Positions 13,685 through 21,217 of a DNA stretch of 22,951 bases are shown here, one piece after another. The stretch's first letter is position 1; the number at the start of each line of letters is the position of its first letter. A program made the position numbers and the translations under genes. The notes below the pieces were generated by a model. That model was not told the origin of the DNA and made no database searches. It worked only from the letters and a program-made list of their open reading frames with translations. This DNA is from DAIDKA01 sp035485475 (GTDB lineage: Bacteria; Pseudomonadota; Gammaproteobacteria; Steroidobacterales; Steroidobacteraceae): the NCBI GenBank assembly GCA_035485475.1, contig DATHOA010000103.1:1-22951 (forward strand), in the 5' to 3' direction.

Positions 13685-15688
13685 ATGCTGGGCAAACTGA
13701 CCTGGGCCGCAATCCCTTTCAACCAGCCGATTCCGCTGGTCACCTCCATCATCCTCGTCATCGGGATCGTCGCGCTGCTCGCGCTGATCACGCTCAAGGG
13801 CTGGTGGCCGTACCTGTGGAAGGAATGGATCACGAGCACCGATCACAAGCGCCTCGGTGTGATGTACATGGTGCTGGGCCTCGTGATGCTGCTGCGCGGC
13901 TTCTCCGATGCCATCATGATGCGCGCGCAGCTGGCGCTGGCGCAGGGCTCGGCACCGGGCTTTCTGCCACCGGAGCACTACGACCAGATCTTCTCGGCGC
14001 ACGGCACGATCATGATCTTCTTCGTGGCCATGCCGTTCGTCATCGGCCTGATGAACTTCGCCGTGCCGCTGCAGCTGGGCGTACGCGACGTGTGCTTTCC
14101 GGTGTTGAATTCCGTGAGCTTCTGGCTCACCGCCGCGGGCGTGCTGCTGGTCAACGTCTCGCTGGTCGTGGGCGAGTTCGCGAAGACCGGGTGGCTGGCC
14201 TACCCACCGCTCTCCGAGCTTGCCTACTCACCCGGCGTCGGCGTCGATTATTATCTTTGGAGCCTGCAGATATCCGGCTTGGGCACGCTGCTCACCGGCA
14301 TCAACTTCACCACCACCATCCTGAAGATGCGGGCGCCGGGCATGGGCTACATGCGCATGCCGGTATTCTGTTGGACGGCACTGGCCGCGAACCTGCTCAT
14401 CGTCGCCGCCTTCCCCATCCTCACCGCGACCTTCGCGATGCTGCTGCTGGACCGCTACTGCGGGTTCCACTTCTTCACCCCCGATCTGGGCGGCAACCCG
14501 ATGATGTACATCAACCTCATCTGGTGCTGGGGACACCCCGAGGTCTACATCCTCATCCTGCCGTGCTTCGGTGTGTTCTCCGAGGTCATCGCGACGTTCT
14601 CCAGCAAGCCGCTGTTCGGCTATCACTCGATGGTGGTCGCGACCATGGCCATCTGCGTGCTGTCCTTTCTCGTGTGGCTGCACCATTTCTTTACCATGGG
14701 TGCCAGCGCCGACGTCAACGCCTTCTTCGGCATCATGACCATGATCATCGCCGTGCCCACCGGCGTGAAGGTATTCAACTGGCTGTTCACGATGTACGGC
14801 GGATCGATCCGGTTCACCGTACCCATCTACTGGGCCCTGGGCTTCATGGTGACATTCGTGCTCGGCGGTCTCACCGGCGTGCTGCTGGCCGTGCCGCCCG
14901 CCGACTTCGTGCTGCACAACAGCCTGTTCCTGATCGCGCACTTCCACAACGTCATCATCGGCGGCGTGGTGTTCGGCGTCCTGGCCGGCTACAACTACTG
15001 GTTTCCCAAGGCCTTCGGCTTCACGCTCGATGAGACCCTTGGCAAGGCCGTATTCTGGTGCTGGTTCATCGGCTTCTACCTGGCCTTCATGCCGCTGTAT
15101 GCCCTCGGCATCATGGGCGCGACCCGCCGCATGCAGCACTATGCAGACCCATCATGGCAGCCGTACATGATCGCGGCCTTCTGCGGTGCCGTGGTGATCT
15201 TCATCGGCATCGGCCTGATGGTGGTCCAGCTGTGGTGGAGCATCCGCACCCGCGAGCAGCGCCGTGATCTCACCGGGGATCCCTGGAACGGCCGCACGCT
15301 CGAATGGGGTACTGCCTCGCCGCCGCCGGCGTGGAATTACGCCGTGGAGCCTCATGTCACCGGCATTGACGCGTTCTGGGCCGTGAAGACCAAGAACAAG
15401 GAACTGCATAAGGTCGCCGAGACCCGCTATGAGGCCGAGCATCAACCGCACTATGAGACCATCCATATGCCCAAGCGCAGTGCGACCGGTTTCATCAGCG
15501 CTTTCTTTGCGGTGTTCTTGGGCTTCGGGCTGATCTGGCATATCTGGTGGCTGGCAATAATCGCGATCATCGGCTGCCTGGCGGTGCTGCTGCGGCAGGC
15601 TTGGGACATGGATCGCGACCAGCTCATCGACGGTGCCGAACTCGAGGACTTCGACCGGCGTCATCCGAGCCTCGGAGCGCAGCGATGA
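13685..15688 (+). CDS. cyoB: Cytochrome bo3 ubiquinol oxidase subunit I
   Basis: This 667-residue catalytic subunit reduces oxygen to water at a haem-copper centre while pumping protons. Its key residues fall at the same numbers as in E. coli CyoB. The quinol-site residues Arg71, Asp75, His98 and Gln101 are all present (RGFSD, EHYDQ). Haem b ligands are His106 (SAHG) and His421. Copper-B ligands are His284, His333 and His334 (WGHPEVY with Tyr288; WLHHFF). The high-spin haem ligand is His419 (AHFHN), and the K-channel lysine is Lys362. The D-channel glutamate is Glu286. The full set of quinol-site and metal-site residues makes this a functional quinol oxidase rather than a cytochrome c oxidase. 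The stop overlaps the cyoC start (ATGA at 15685-15688). The ribosome-binding site of cyoB itself is weak, so it may depend on translation of cyoA. Confidence 0.97.
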   Translation: MLGKLTWAAIPFNQPIPLVTSIILVIGIVALLALITLKGWWPYLWKEWITSTDHKRLGVMYMVLGLVMLLRGFSDAIMMRAQLALAQGSAPGFLPPEHYDQIFSAHGTIMIFFVAMPFVIGLMNFAVPLQLGVRDVCFPVLNSVSFWLTAAGVLLVNVSLVVGEFAKTGWLAYPPLSELAYSPGVGVDYYLWSLQISGLGTLLTGINFTTTILKMRAPGMGYMRMPVFCWTALAANLLIVAAFPILTATFAMLLLDRYCGFHFFTPDLGGNPMMYINLIWCWGHPEVYILILPCFGVFSEVIATFSSKPLFGYHSMVVATMAICVLSFLVWLHHFFTMGASADVNAFFGIMTMIIAVPTGVKVFNWLFTMYGGSIRFTVPIYWALGFMVTFVLGGLTGVLLAVPPADFVLHNSLFLIAHFHNVIIGGVVFGVLAGYNYWFPKAFGFTLDETLGKAVFWCWFIGFYLAFMPLYALGIMGATRRMQHYADPSWQPYMIAAFCGAVVIFIGIGLMVVQLWWSIRTREQRRDLTGDPWNGRTLEWGTASPPPAWNYAVEPHVTGIDAFWAVKTKNKELHKVAETRYEAEHQPHYETIHMPKRSATGFISAFFAVFLGFGLIWHIWWLAIIAIIGCLAVLLRQAWDMDRDQLIDGAELEDFDRRHPSLGAQR

Positions 15689-16320
15689 GCGGGGGTGCGA
15701 ATACGGCCGTGCTGGACGCCCACGGCAGACCGATCCCGCTGTCCGAGCGCGGGCCGGCCTCGACCTGGTCGATGATCAGCTTCGGCTTCTGGCTGTTCCT
15801 GCTCAGTGACATTGTGATTTTCGCATCGCTGTTCGCCACTTACGCGGTGCTGTCGAATGCCACCGCCGGCGGACCCGCCGGCCACGACATCTTCGAGTTG
15901 AAGGGTGTATTCATCGAAACCTGCTGCCTGCTGGCTTCGAGCTTCAGCTGCGGGTTGATGCTCATTGCCGCCCGGCGCCGGCAGCTGCAGAGGTTCTATG
16001 TGTGGGCGGTCGTGACCTGGGTGCTGGGGGCCGCGTTCATCAGCCTCGAAGTCAGCGAGTTCTCCGACCTCGTCGCCAAGGGATTCGGGCCGTCGCATAG
16101 CGCCTTCCTGTCCGCCTTCTTCACGCTGGTCGGCACGCACGGCTGCCATGTGAGTTCCGGCCTGCTGTGGCTGCTGGTCATGATGACGCAGGTCGCGACC
16201 CTCGGGTTGCGCACCACCGTCGTGCGACGCCTGTTCTGCTTCAGCCTGTTCTGGCACGCGCTCGATCTGGTATGGATCGGCGTGTTCACCATCGTCTACC
16301 TGGGAAGCCTCCATGTCTGA
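15685..16320 (+). CDS. cyoC: Cytochrome bo3 ubiquinol oxidase subunit III
   Basis: This 211-residue integral membrane subunit III of the oxidase has about five membrane helices: WSMISFGFWLFLLSDIVIFA, GVFIETCCLLASSFSCGLML, FYVWAVVTWVLGAAFISLE, HSAFLSAFFTLVGTHGCHVS and RLFCFSLFWHALDLVWIGVF. It contributes to stability and proton uptake of subunit I and has no cofactor. The motif LVGTHGCHVSSGLLW and the final FWHALDLVWIGVFTIVYLGS are family-typical. The ATG at 15685 overlaps the cyoB stop, and GGAGCG (15674-15679) lies at suitable spacing; longer starts within cyoB are not needed. The gene overlaps cyoD by 8 nt. Confidence 0.95.
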   Translation: MSGGANTAVLDAHGRPIPLSERGPASTWSMISFGFWLFLLSDIVIFASLFATYAVLSNATAGGPAGHDIFELKGVFIETCCLLASSFSCGLMLIAARRRQLQRFYVWAVVTWVLGAAFISLEVSEFSDLVAKGFGPSHSAFLSAFFTLVGTHGCHVSSGLLWLLVMMTQVATLGLRTTVVRRLFCFSLFWHALDLVWIGVFTIVYLGSLHV

Positions 16321-16669
16321 TACCAACTCCGAACTCGAGGATGAAGTCAGTACCAATGCGAAGGGCTATATGGCAGGCCTCGGGCTCGCGATCCTGCTGA
16401 CGCTGGCCTCCTTTGGCCTGGCGCGCACGCACCTGGTGTGGGGGCCCGGCATGCCCGTCCTGCTGGCCGTGCTGGCGATCGCGCAGATGGGCATCCACCT
16501 GGTGTTCTTCATGCACGTGAATGCCAGCGAGGAAGGCGAGAACACCGCGCTGGCCCTGGGGTTCGGCATTTTCATCGTGTTCCTCGTCGTGTTCGGCTCC
16601 CTGGTCATCATGAACAATCTCAGCGGCTTCATGCCGACCATGGACCAGCTGATGAAGATGCAACGCTAG
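16313..16669 (+). CDS. cyoD: Cytochrome bo3 ubiquinol oxidase subunit IV
   Basis: This 118-residue small membrane subunit has three helices (YMAGLGLAILLTLASFGLA, MPVLLAVLAIAQMGIHLVFF and GFGIFIVFLVVFGSLVIMNN). The motif QMGIHLVFFMHVNASEEGEN is diagnostic for CyoD. It assists assembly of the CuB centre in E. coli. The start overlaps the last 8 nt of cyoC. The stop codon shares the tetramer CTAG with the stop of the convergent TetR gene. No cyoE (haem O synthase) follows, unlike the E. coli cyoABCDE order, so that function must be encoded elsewhere or be replaced. Confidence 0.95.
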   Translation: MSDTNSELEDEVSTNAKGYMAGLGLAILLTLASFGLARTHLVWGPGMPVLLAVLAIAQMGIHLVFFMHVNASEEGENTALALGFGIFIVFLVVFGSLVIMNNLSGFMPTMDQLMKMQR

Positions 16670-17283
16670 TCGGATGCCGAAGAGCGTGCAGGGCCCGCCA
16701 AGGCTTCAAATGCCGCGACAATGACTTTTTCGTCGTAGTCGGTGGGGCTCATCGAATGAGCCATGATCAGGCTATTCGTCAGTGCACTCACGACTTTCGC
16801 GAAAGTGTCGATCGGCATCGACAGGGAGTTGGGCGCAAGGACTCTGGACCACTCCCGGGCAATCTGCTTGCGCATCTCGCGCCCCTGAACTTCGGCGCTT
16901 CGCAGGAGTTCCTGATCAGACAATGCATGCTGCATGTACGCGGCCCAATAGATGGTGCTGTGGCGATTTTCGGTGGCAGCCTTCGCTACGGTTTTCCCCA
17001 GCGCGCGTAGTTGTTCGCGCAGAGTCGTGCCGCTGTGTGGTTTAGGCAGGATTCGCGGCATGCGATACATGGCCACCGCCGCGAACAGGTCATTACGATC
17101 GGCAAAGTTGCCATAAATCGACCCCCGGCTGACACCGGCCTTCGTTGCTACGTCTTCCATGGACACATTCGAGAATCCCTTCTCGCGAATCAGAGCAGCA
17201 GCAGTTTCAATCAAAAACAGCCGGGTACGTGCTCGTTTGCCCAGTCGGGGAGCGGGTGCTGCGGAGGGAGTCTGGGTGCTCAC
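16666..17283 (-). CDS. TetR/AcrR-family transcriptional repressor
   Basis: This 205-residue one-component regulator has an N-terminal TetR helix-turn-helix at about residues 22-70 (TRLFLIETAAALIREKGFSN, VSMEDVATKAGVSRGSIYGN, FADRNDLF). A variable C-terminal ligand and dimer domain follows. It is divergent from the alpha/beta hydrolase gene, and the 61-bp spacer holds two copies of a 13-bp palindrome that should be its operators. It therefore most likely represses itself and the hydrolase/SGNH pair until a small molecule binds. The frame opens at a TTG at 17295, but that codon lies only 5 nt from the operator and next to a -10-like TATTAT (17303-17298). The GTG at 17283 is therefore preferred; neither start has a clear ribosome-binding site. 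The ligand is unknown. Confidence 0.88.
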   Translation of the reverse strand: MSTQTPSAAPAPRLGKRARTRLFLIETAAALIREKGFSNVSMEDVATKAGVSRGSIYGNFADRNDLFAAVAMYRMPRILPKPHSGTTLREQLRALGKTVAKAATENRHSTIYWAAYMQHALSDQELLRSAEVQGREMRKQIAREWSRVLAPNSLSMPIDTFAKVVSALTNSLIMAHSMSPTDYDEKVIVAAFEALAGPARSSASD

Positions 17284-17300
17284 GGTGGGCAGCAAGAATA

Positions 17301-17330
17301 ATACAACTTGTATTTAAATACAATTTGTAT
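17301..17330. promoter_or_regulatory. Double palindromic operator for the TetR repressor
   Basis: Two 13-bp perfect palindromes of the form ATACAA-N-TTGTAT occupy 17301-17313 (N = C) and 17318-17330 (N = T), joined by TTAA, with centres 17 bp apart. The whole 30 bp is itself a palindrome with only one mismatched pair (17307/17324). It spans -10-like sequences for both directions: TATTAT (minus, 17303-17298) and TATATT (plus, 17328-17333). Bound repressor would block both promoters. Confidence 0.8.
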
Positions 17331-17344
17331 ATTCTGACGGCGCA

Positions 17345-18262
17345 ATGGGCAATCCGCACGATCGATGTATCGAAGCAATCAAGAGCGCCGAGGTAAGAGC
17401 AAACTACCTGGCAGCCTATGACGCACTGCTCGGGCAGTGGCCCGTTGCGCATGAAGAGCGGCTGGTTACGACCCGTAGCGGCGTAACCCACGTCATCGCA
17501 AGCGGGGCGGCTCATGCGCCGCCGGTGGTGCTGCTGCATGCCTTCCAGGCGACTGCGCTGGTGTGGCGATTCAATGTCGAGGCATTGAGTCGACACTTTC
17601 GAATCTACGCCGTCGATGTCATCGGGCAAGGTGGCAAGAGTGCCTCCGCACGGCCAATCAAGAGCCGCGACGATTTTGCGGATTGGATGAGCGATCTTTT
17701 CGACGCCTTGGGCATTGTACGGGCATCGCTCATCGGCAGCTCGTATGGTGGCTTCCTGACATTGAGCCAGGCGTCACTCACGCCGGAGCGCGTCCATCGA
17801 GTCGTGATGATCAATCCCGCCGGAACCTTCGTATCATTCTTTCCGAAATTGCTCCGCATGATCTTCCGGAGGTTGACCCAAGGATTACTGGTCGCGGCGC
17901 GCCTCAAAGCGCCACAGCCTGCGCCGAGCGTTGCCTCTACTTTGGGAAAAAACGTTGTCTTCAGCCCAGAACAGGCTGAGTGGGCCCATCTCGTAGGGCT
18001 CATCGCATTCAATGAGCAAATGCGGCCGAATGCAATCGCGCCTGCGGTGCTTTCCGTGGCGGAGCTGCGGAAAATTCGTGCACCGGTGTTGCTGCTCCTG
18101 GGCGACAACGAGCTGCTTTACGATCCCCACGAAGTACTGCGGCGGGCCCAGGCGCGTATGCCGGCTCTTGAGGCGAGGATGATACCCGGCGCGCATCACA
18201 TCGCCGCGATGGCGAAACCGGACGAGGTCAATGCCAGGATCGTCGAGTTCCTGCAGCGCTAG
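17345..18262 (+). CDS. Alpha/beta-fold hydrolase
   Basis: This 305-residue cytoplasmic alpha/beta hydrolase is probably an esterase or a C-C/amide-bond hydrolase of small molecules. The core begins at about residue 60 with VVLLHAFQATALVWRF (oxyanion region), followed by YAVDVIGQGGKSA. The nucleophile elbow is G131-S-S133-Y-G, Ser133 being the likely nucleophile. The acid is probably Asp254 in LLLGDNELLYD, and the base is His285 in GAHHIAAMAKPDEV. A cap region lies between about 160 and 230. It is divergent from the TetR gene and shares its operator. The predicted transcript leader is very short and there is no good ribosome-binding site. The SGNH hydrolase gene follows after 9 nt, so the two are probably co-expressed when the repressor is released. 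The substrate cannot be named. Confidence 0.88.
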   Translation: MGNPHDRCIEAIKSAEVRANYLAAYDALLGQWPVAHEERLVTTRSGVTHVIASGAAHAPPVVLLHAFQATALVWRFNVEALSRHFRIYAVDVIGQGGKSASARPIKSRDDFADWMSDLFDALGIVRASLIGSSYGGFLTLSQASLTPERVHRVVMINPAGTFVSFFPKLLRMIFRRLTQGLLVAARLKAPQPAPSVASTLGKNVVFSPEQAEWAHLVGLIAFNEQMRPNAIAPAVLSVAELRKIRAPVLLLLGDNELLYDPHEVLRRAQARMPALEARMIPGAHHIAAMAKPDEVNARIVEFLQR

Positions 18263-18271
18263 GGTGATTAC

Positions 18272-18991
18272 ATGACACGTCGGGTCAAGGTCTGGATCGT
18301 TATCACCGGAATCGTCCTCATGGGCCTGGTGGGCGGCCGGCTGTTACTCTTCAAGTGGATGGCTGAGCCTGGATACTTTGCAGGAGACATCGCGGCCTTT
18401 GCCGTAAGCGACCGCGATCATCCGCCTCCTGCGCACCCCGTCATATTCGTCGGCAGCTCATCGATCCGCCTGTGGAGCACACTGCAGGCCGACATGGCAC
18501 CGCTACCCGCACTCAACCGCGGCTTCGGTGGCGCGCAACTCTCTCAAGTGGTGTATTACGTGGATCAGACCGTGATCCACTATCGGCCGCGTGCGGTCGT
18601 GCTATATGCGGGCGACAATGACCTCGACGGCCGCCTGCGCACGGGCAAGACACCCGAGGATGTGGCGCAAGCGTTCAGAGCGTTCGTCGCCCGGGTGGAG
18701 GCGGCCGTGCCGGATGCGCGTATCTACTACCTGTCGATGAAGCCCTCCCGGCAGCGTTGGGCCGATTGGCCTCAAGAGCAGGCGGGGAACTCCCTGATTG
18801 CGAAGATCTGTGCAGGTGACCCGCGCCTGGCCTATATCGACGTCGCAACGCCGATGCTCGCGACCGGCACGCCGCCGCGCAGCGACCTATTCCAGGCGGA
18901 CGGAATGCACCCTTCGCCCAAGGGCTATGCGTTATGGACCCGTATCATCAGGTCCCGCCTACAGTCGGATCTGGCACAGCGGACCCCATAG
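18272..18991 (+). CDS. SGNH/GDSL-family hydrolase, membrane-anchored
   Basis: This 239-residue esterase-like protein has the four SGNH blocks. Block I is VIFVGSSSIRLW (likely nucleophile Ser63). Block II glycine is in NRGFGGAQLSQ (about 85-86). Block III asparagine is in LYAGDND (Asn116). Block V is Asp210-x-x-His213 in QADGMHPSPKGY. An N-terminal hydrophobic helix (about 8-26, WIVITGIVLMGLVGGRLLLF) without a clear cleavage site suggests a signal anchor that places the enzyme in the periplasm. The ATG at 18272 follows AGGG at 7-nt spacing. It lies 9 nt after the alpha/beta hydrolase gene and should be under the same TetR control. Substrates in this family include lipids, acylated sugars and acyl thioesters; none can be chosen here. 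The next gene is convergent and ends 9 nt away. Confidence 0.9.
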   Translation: MTRRVKVWIVITGIVLMGLVGGRLLLFKWMAEPGYFAGDIAAFAVSDRDHPPPAHPVIFVGSSSIRLWSTLQADMAPLPALNRGFGGAQLSQVVYYVDQTVIHYRPRAVVLYAGDNDLDGRLRTGKTPEDVAQAFRAFVARVEAAVPDARIYYLSMKPSRQRWADWPQEQAGNSLIAKICAGDPRLAYIDVATPMLATGTPPRSDLFQADGMHPSPKGYALWTRIIRSRLQSDLAQRTP

Positions 18992-19000
18992 CGGCGGGCG

Positions 19001-21094
19001 TCACGGCCGCGCGGCAACGGCGGCCTTGGCCTGATTCGCACGGTCGATCAGGTAGGCCCTGATGGTCTCCAGTTCTTCGGGACTGACCTTTCCCTTGAAG
19101 GAGGCCATGCCGCCTTCCTGCATGGCACCGTCGATCACGATGGTGCGCATGACCTCCGGCGTGTTGATCGCCGCCGAATAGCGCAGATCCGGGAACGCGC
19201 CGCGGTTGGCATATGAGGTGTCGTGGCACATTCCGCAATGGTCCGCGAAGGCCTGTTGACCGGCCGCGATGACCTCCTTCGAAGCCGTCGACGGTGGTGG
19301 GTTCAGCACCCGCGGGGGCGGCGGGGGTGGCGCCGGCGGCAGGTTTGCGCCGCCATTGAGCTTGAACACCAGCAGGCGCGATTGGTTGCTCATGCCGAAG
19401 GGCACCAGGCCATAGCCCGCCTCCACGGCCACGTACTGCTGGCCGTCCACTTCAAACGCCGAAGCGGCCGCCACCACGCCCGTCTGGGCTTCGAAGGTCC
19501 ACAGCGGCTGGCCGTTGTCCGCCCGGTAGGCGATGAACTGCCCCTTGTTGGTGCCCTGGAATACCAGTCCGCCGGCGGTGGATAGCGTGCCGCCGCCGAT
19601 ATTGCCGTGCGGCGGCGTGCGCCATACCTCGCGCTCCTTGATCGGATCCCAGGCGATCAGCTGCGAAGTTGCCGTGCGCGGCGCCGTGGAATGCTGTTCA
19701 TCGTAGATCGACGGCGGCAACCCGGTGGCCAGACCCGTAATCGAGGACATGGGTTTGCCATTGAAGGTGTCCGCGGCCTTCATCAGTCCGCTGGTCTCAA
19801 TGACCGAGAAATACACCAACCCCGTTTGTGGGTTGTAGGAGAACGGATGCCAGGCATGGGCGCCCTGGCCGCCGGGCTGGACGATCGCGATCTTGCGCGT
19901 GATGTCGTAACGGTCGATCTGGGTCATCTGCGGTTGGCCCGTGGCCGGGTCGATGCCGCTGGTCCAGGTCACGGGAACGAAATTCTTCGCCGTAATCACC
20001 TTGCCGGTCTTCGCATCCAGCACGTAGTACACGCCGTTCTTGGAGGCCTGCATGACCACGCGTCGCGAGCGGCCGTCGATCTTCAGGTCCGCCAGCATCA
20101 AAGGCGAGGTGGCATCGTAGTCCCACTCGTCACCCGGGGTTTCCTGGTAGTGCCACACGTACTGGCCCGTGTCCGGGTTGACCGCGATGATCGAGGCGAT
20201 ATACAGGTTGTCGCCGCCACCGTCGCCGCGATATTGGCGATTCCAGGGCGAGCCATTGCCGGTGCCGATGAACAGCAGGTTCAGGCGCGAGTCATAGGTG
20301 ATTGCATCCCACACCGTGCCGCCGCCGCCCCATTTCCAGAAGTCCCCGTTCCAGGTGGCGGCCGCGGTCTTCAGGTACCGCGCTTCTGCGCCATCGGCCG
20401 GGTTGCCCGGCACTGTGTAGAAGCGCCATAGCTGCTTGCCAGTCTGCGCATCAAAGGCCGAGATGTAGCCGCGCACGCCGAACTCCGCCCCGGCGTTACC
20501 GATGATGACCTTGCCGTTGGCGATGCGCGGCGCCCCCGTGCTGGTCACCGGCTTGTCATGGTCCAGGGACAGCACGCTCCACACCACCGCGCCGGTCTTC
20601 GCATCCAGCGCCACCAGTCGACCGTCATAGGTGGAGACATAGATGCGGCCCTTCCAGGCCGCCACGCCGCGATTGACCAGGTCGCAGCAGCCACGGCCAG
20701 CGAATTCACCGGGCACTTTCGGATCGTAGGCCCAGAGCAATTTACCGCTGCGCGCATCCACCGCCTTGACCTTGCTCCAGGCCGTGGAGAAATACAGCAC
20801 GCCGTCAATGGCCAGCGGCGTCGCCTCCTGACCGCGATTGCTGTCGAAGTCCACGTACCAGGCCAGTGACAGCTGGCTCACGTTGTCCGTGTTGATCTGC
20901 TGCAGAGGGCTGTACCGCTGTTCGTCCGTGGTGCGGCCAACGGTCAACCATTGACCGGGCTCGGAAGCTGCTTTGCCCAGGCGGGTGGCATCGACGGCTG
21001 CGGGGCCGGCCGCATTGGCCAGGGCGCAGTGCAGCAGCGCGCTCAGGAACGAGGTCAGTAAGGAAGTTCCCAAGAACTTTGATTGCACGGTCAT
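19001..21094 (-). CDS. Quinohaemoprotein alcohol dehydrogenase (PQQ, C-terminal cytochrome c)
   Basis: This 697-residue periplasmic type II alcohol dehydrogenase has a signal peptide (SLLTSFLSALLHCALANAAG), then an eight-bladed PQQ propeller up to about residue 580. The propeller carries the active-site vicinal cysteines Cys136-Cys137 (GRGCCDLVNRG), Glu90 (GQEATP) and the catalytic aspartate region GDEWDYDATSP. A proline-rich linker (about 584-601) connects to a haem-c domain with C620-G-M-C623-H624 and likely axial Met663 (GGMASF). Electrons would pass from alcohol to PQQ, to haem, and then to the respiratory chain. The frame stays open to 21193, but the ATG at 21094 has a clear GAGGAG and the signal peptide. 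It is divergent from the Tat dienelactone hydrolase gene. Haem placement is the reverse of the other PQQ enzyme in this window (haem N-terminal there). Confidence 0.92.
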   Translation of the reverse strand: MTVQSKFLGTSLLTSFLSALLHCALANAAGPAAVDATRLGKAASEPGQWLTVGRTTDEQRYSPLQQINTDNVSQLSLAWYVDFDSNRGQEATPLAIDGVLYFSTAWSKVKAVDARSGKLLWAYDPKVPGEFAGRGCCDLVNRGVAAWKGRIYVSTYDGRLVALDAKTGAVVWSVLSLDHDKPVTSTGAPRIANGKVIIGNAGAEFGVRGYISAFDAQTGKQLWRFYTVPGNPADGAEARYLKTAAATWNGDFWKWGGGGTVWDAITYDSRLNLLFIGTGNGSPWNRQYRGDGGGDNLYIASIIAVNPDTGQYVWHYQETPGDEWDYDATSPLMLADLKIDGRSRRVVMQASKNGVYYVLDAKTGKVITAKNFVPVTWTSGIDPATGQPQMTQIDRYDITRKIAIVQPGGQGAHAWHPFSYNPQTGLVYFSVIETSGLMKAADTFNGKPMSSITGLATGLPPSIYDEQHSTAPRTATSQLIAWDPIKEREVWRTPPHGNIGGGTLSTAGGLVFQGTNKGQFIAYRADNGQPLWTFEAQTGVVAAASAFEVDGQQYVAVEAGYGLVPFGMSNQSRLLVFKLNGGANLPPAPPPPPPRVLNPPPSTASKEVIAAGQQAFADHCGMCHDTSYANRGAFPDLRYSAAINTPEVMRTIVIDGAMQEGGMASFKGKVSPEELETIRAYLIDRANQAKAAVAARP

Positions 21095-21114
21095 GACAGC
21101 TCCTCGACGCATCG

Positions 21115-21170
21115 GCCAATCCATTGGCGAGGCGCAGTTTGCACCGGGCTTGCGCGGTTGCCAATGCAAC
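21115..21170. promoter_or_regulatory. Inverted repeats in the divergent spacer before the PQQ alcohol dehydrogenase
   Basis: The 123-bp divergent spacer (21095-21217) holds two short perfect inverted repeats: GCCAAT-CC-ATTGGC at 21115-21128 and GTTGC-CAAT-GCAAC at 21157-21170. Both include the core GCCAAT. They are placed where operators for either gene would lie. No regulator gene is adjacent, and no clear -35/-10 pair was found on either strand, so function is a guess. Confidence 0.35.
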
Positions 21171-21217
21171 GCCAGACTCTGCCCCCTGCCCACCGCCGCA
21201 GTTACAGGAGAGCGACC

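Noticed and set aside
12788..14002. 404-codon minus-strand frame over cyoA/cyoB
   Set aside because: It is antisense to well-conserved oxidase genes. The Asp/Arg/His-rich composition is typical of shadow translation.
12776..15688. Cytochrome c oxidase (aa3 type) as an alternative to bo3
   Set aside because: Subunit II lacks the copper-A ligands and subunit I has the quinol-site residues Arg71, Asp75, His98 and Gln101.
19320..19350. G-rich low-complexity tract
   Set aside because: It codes for the proline-rich linker before the haem-c domain of the alcohol dehydrogenase, a usual feature of such enzymes.
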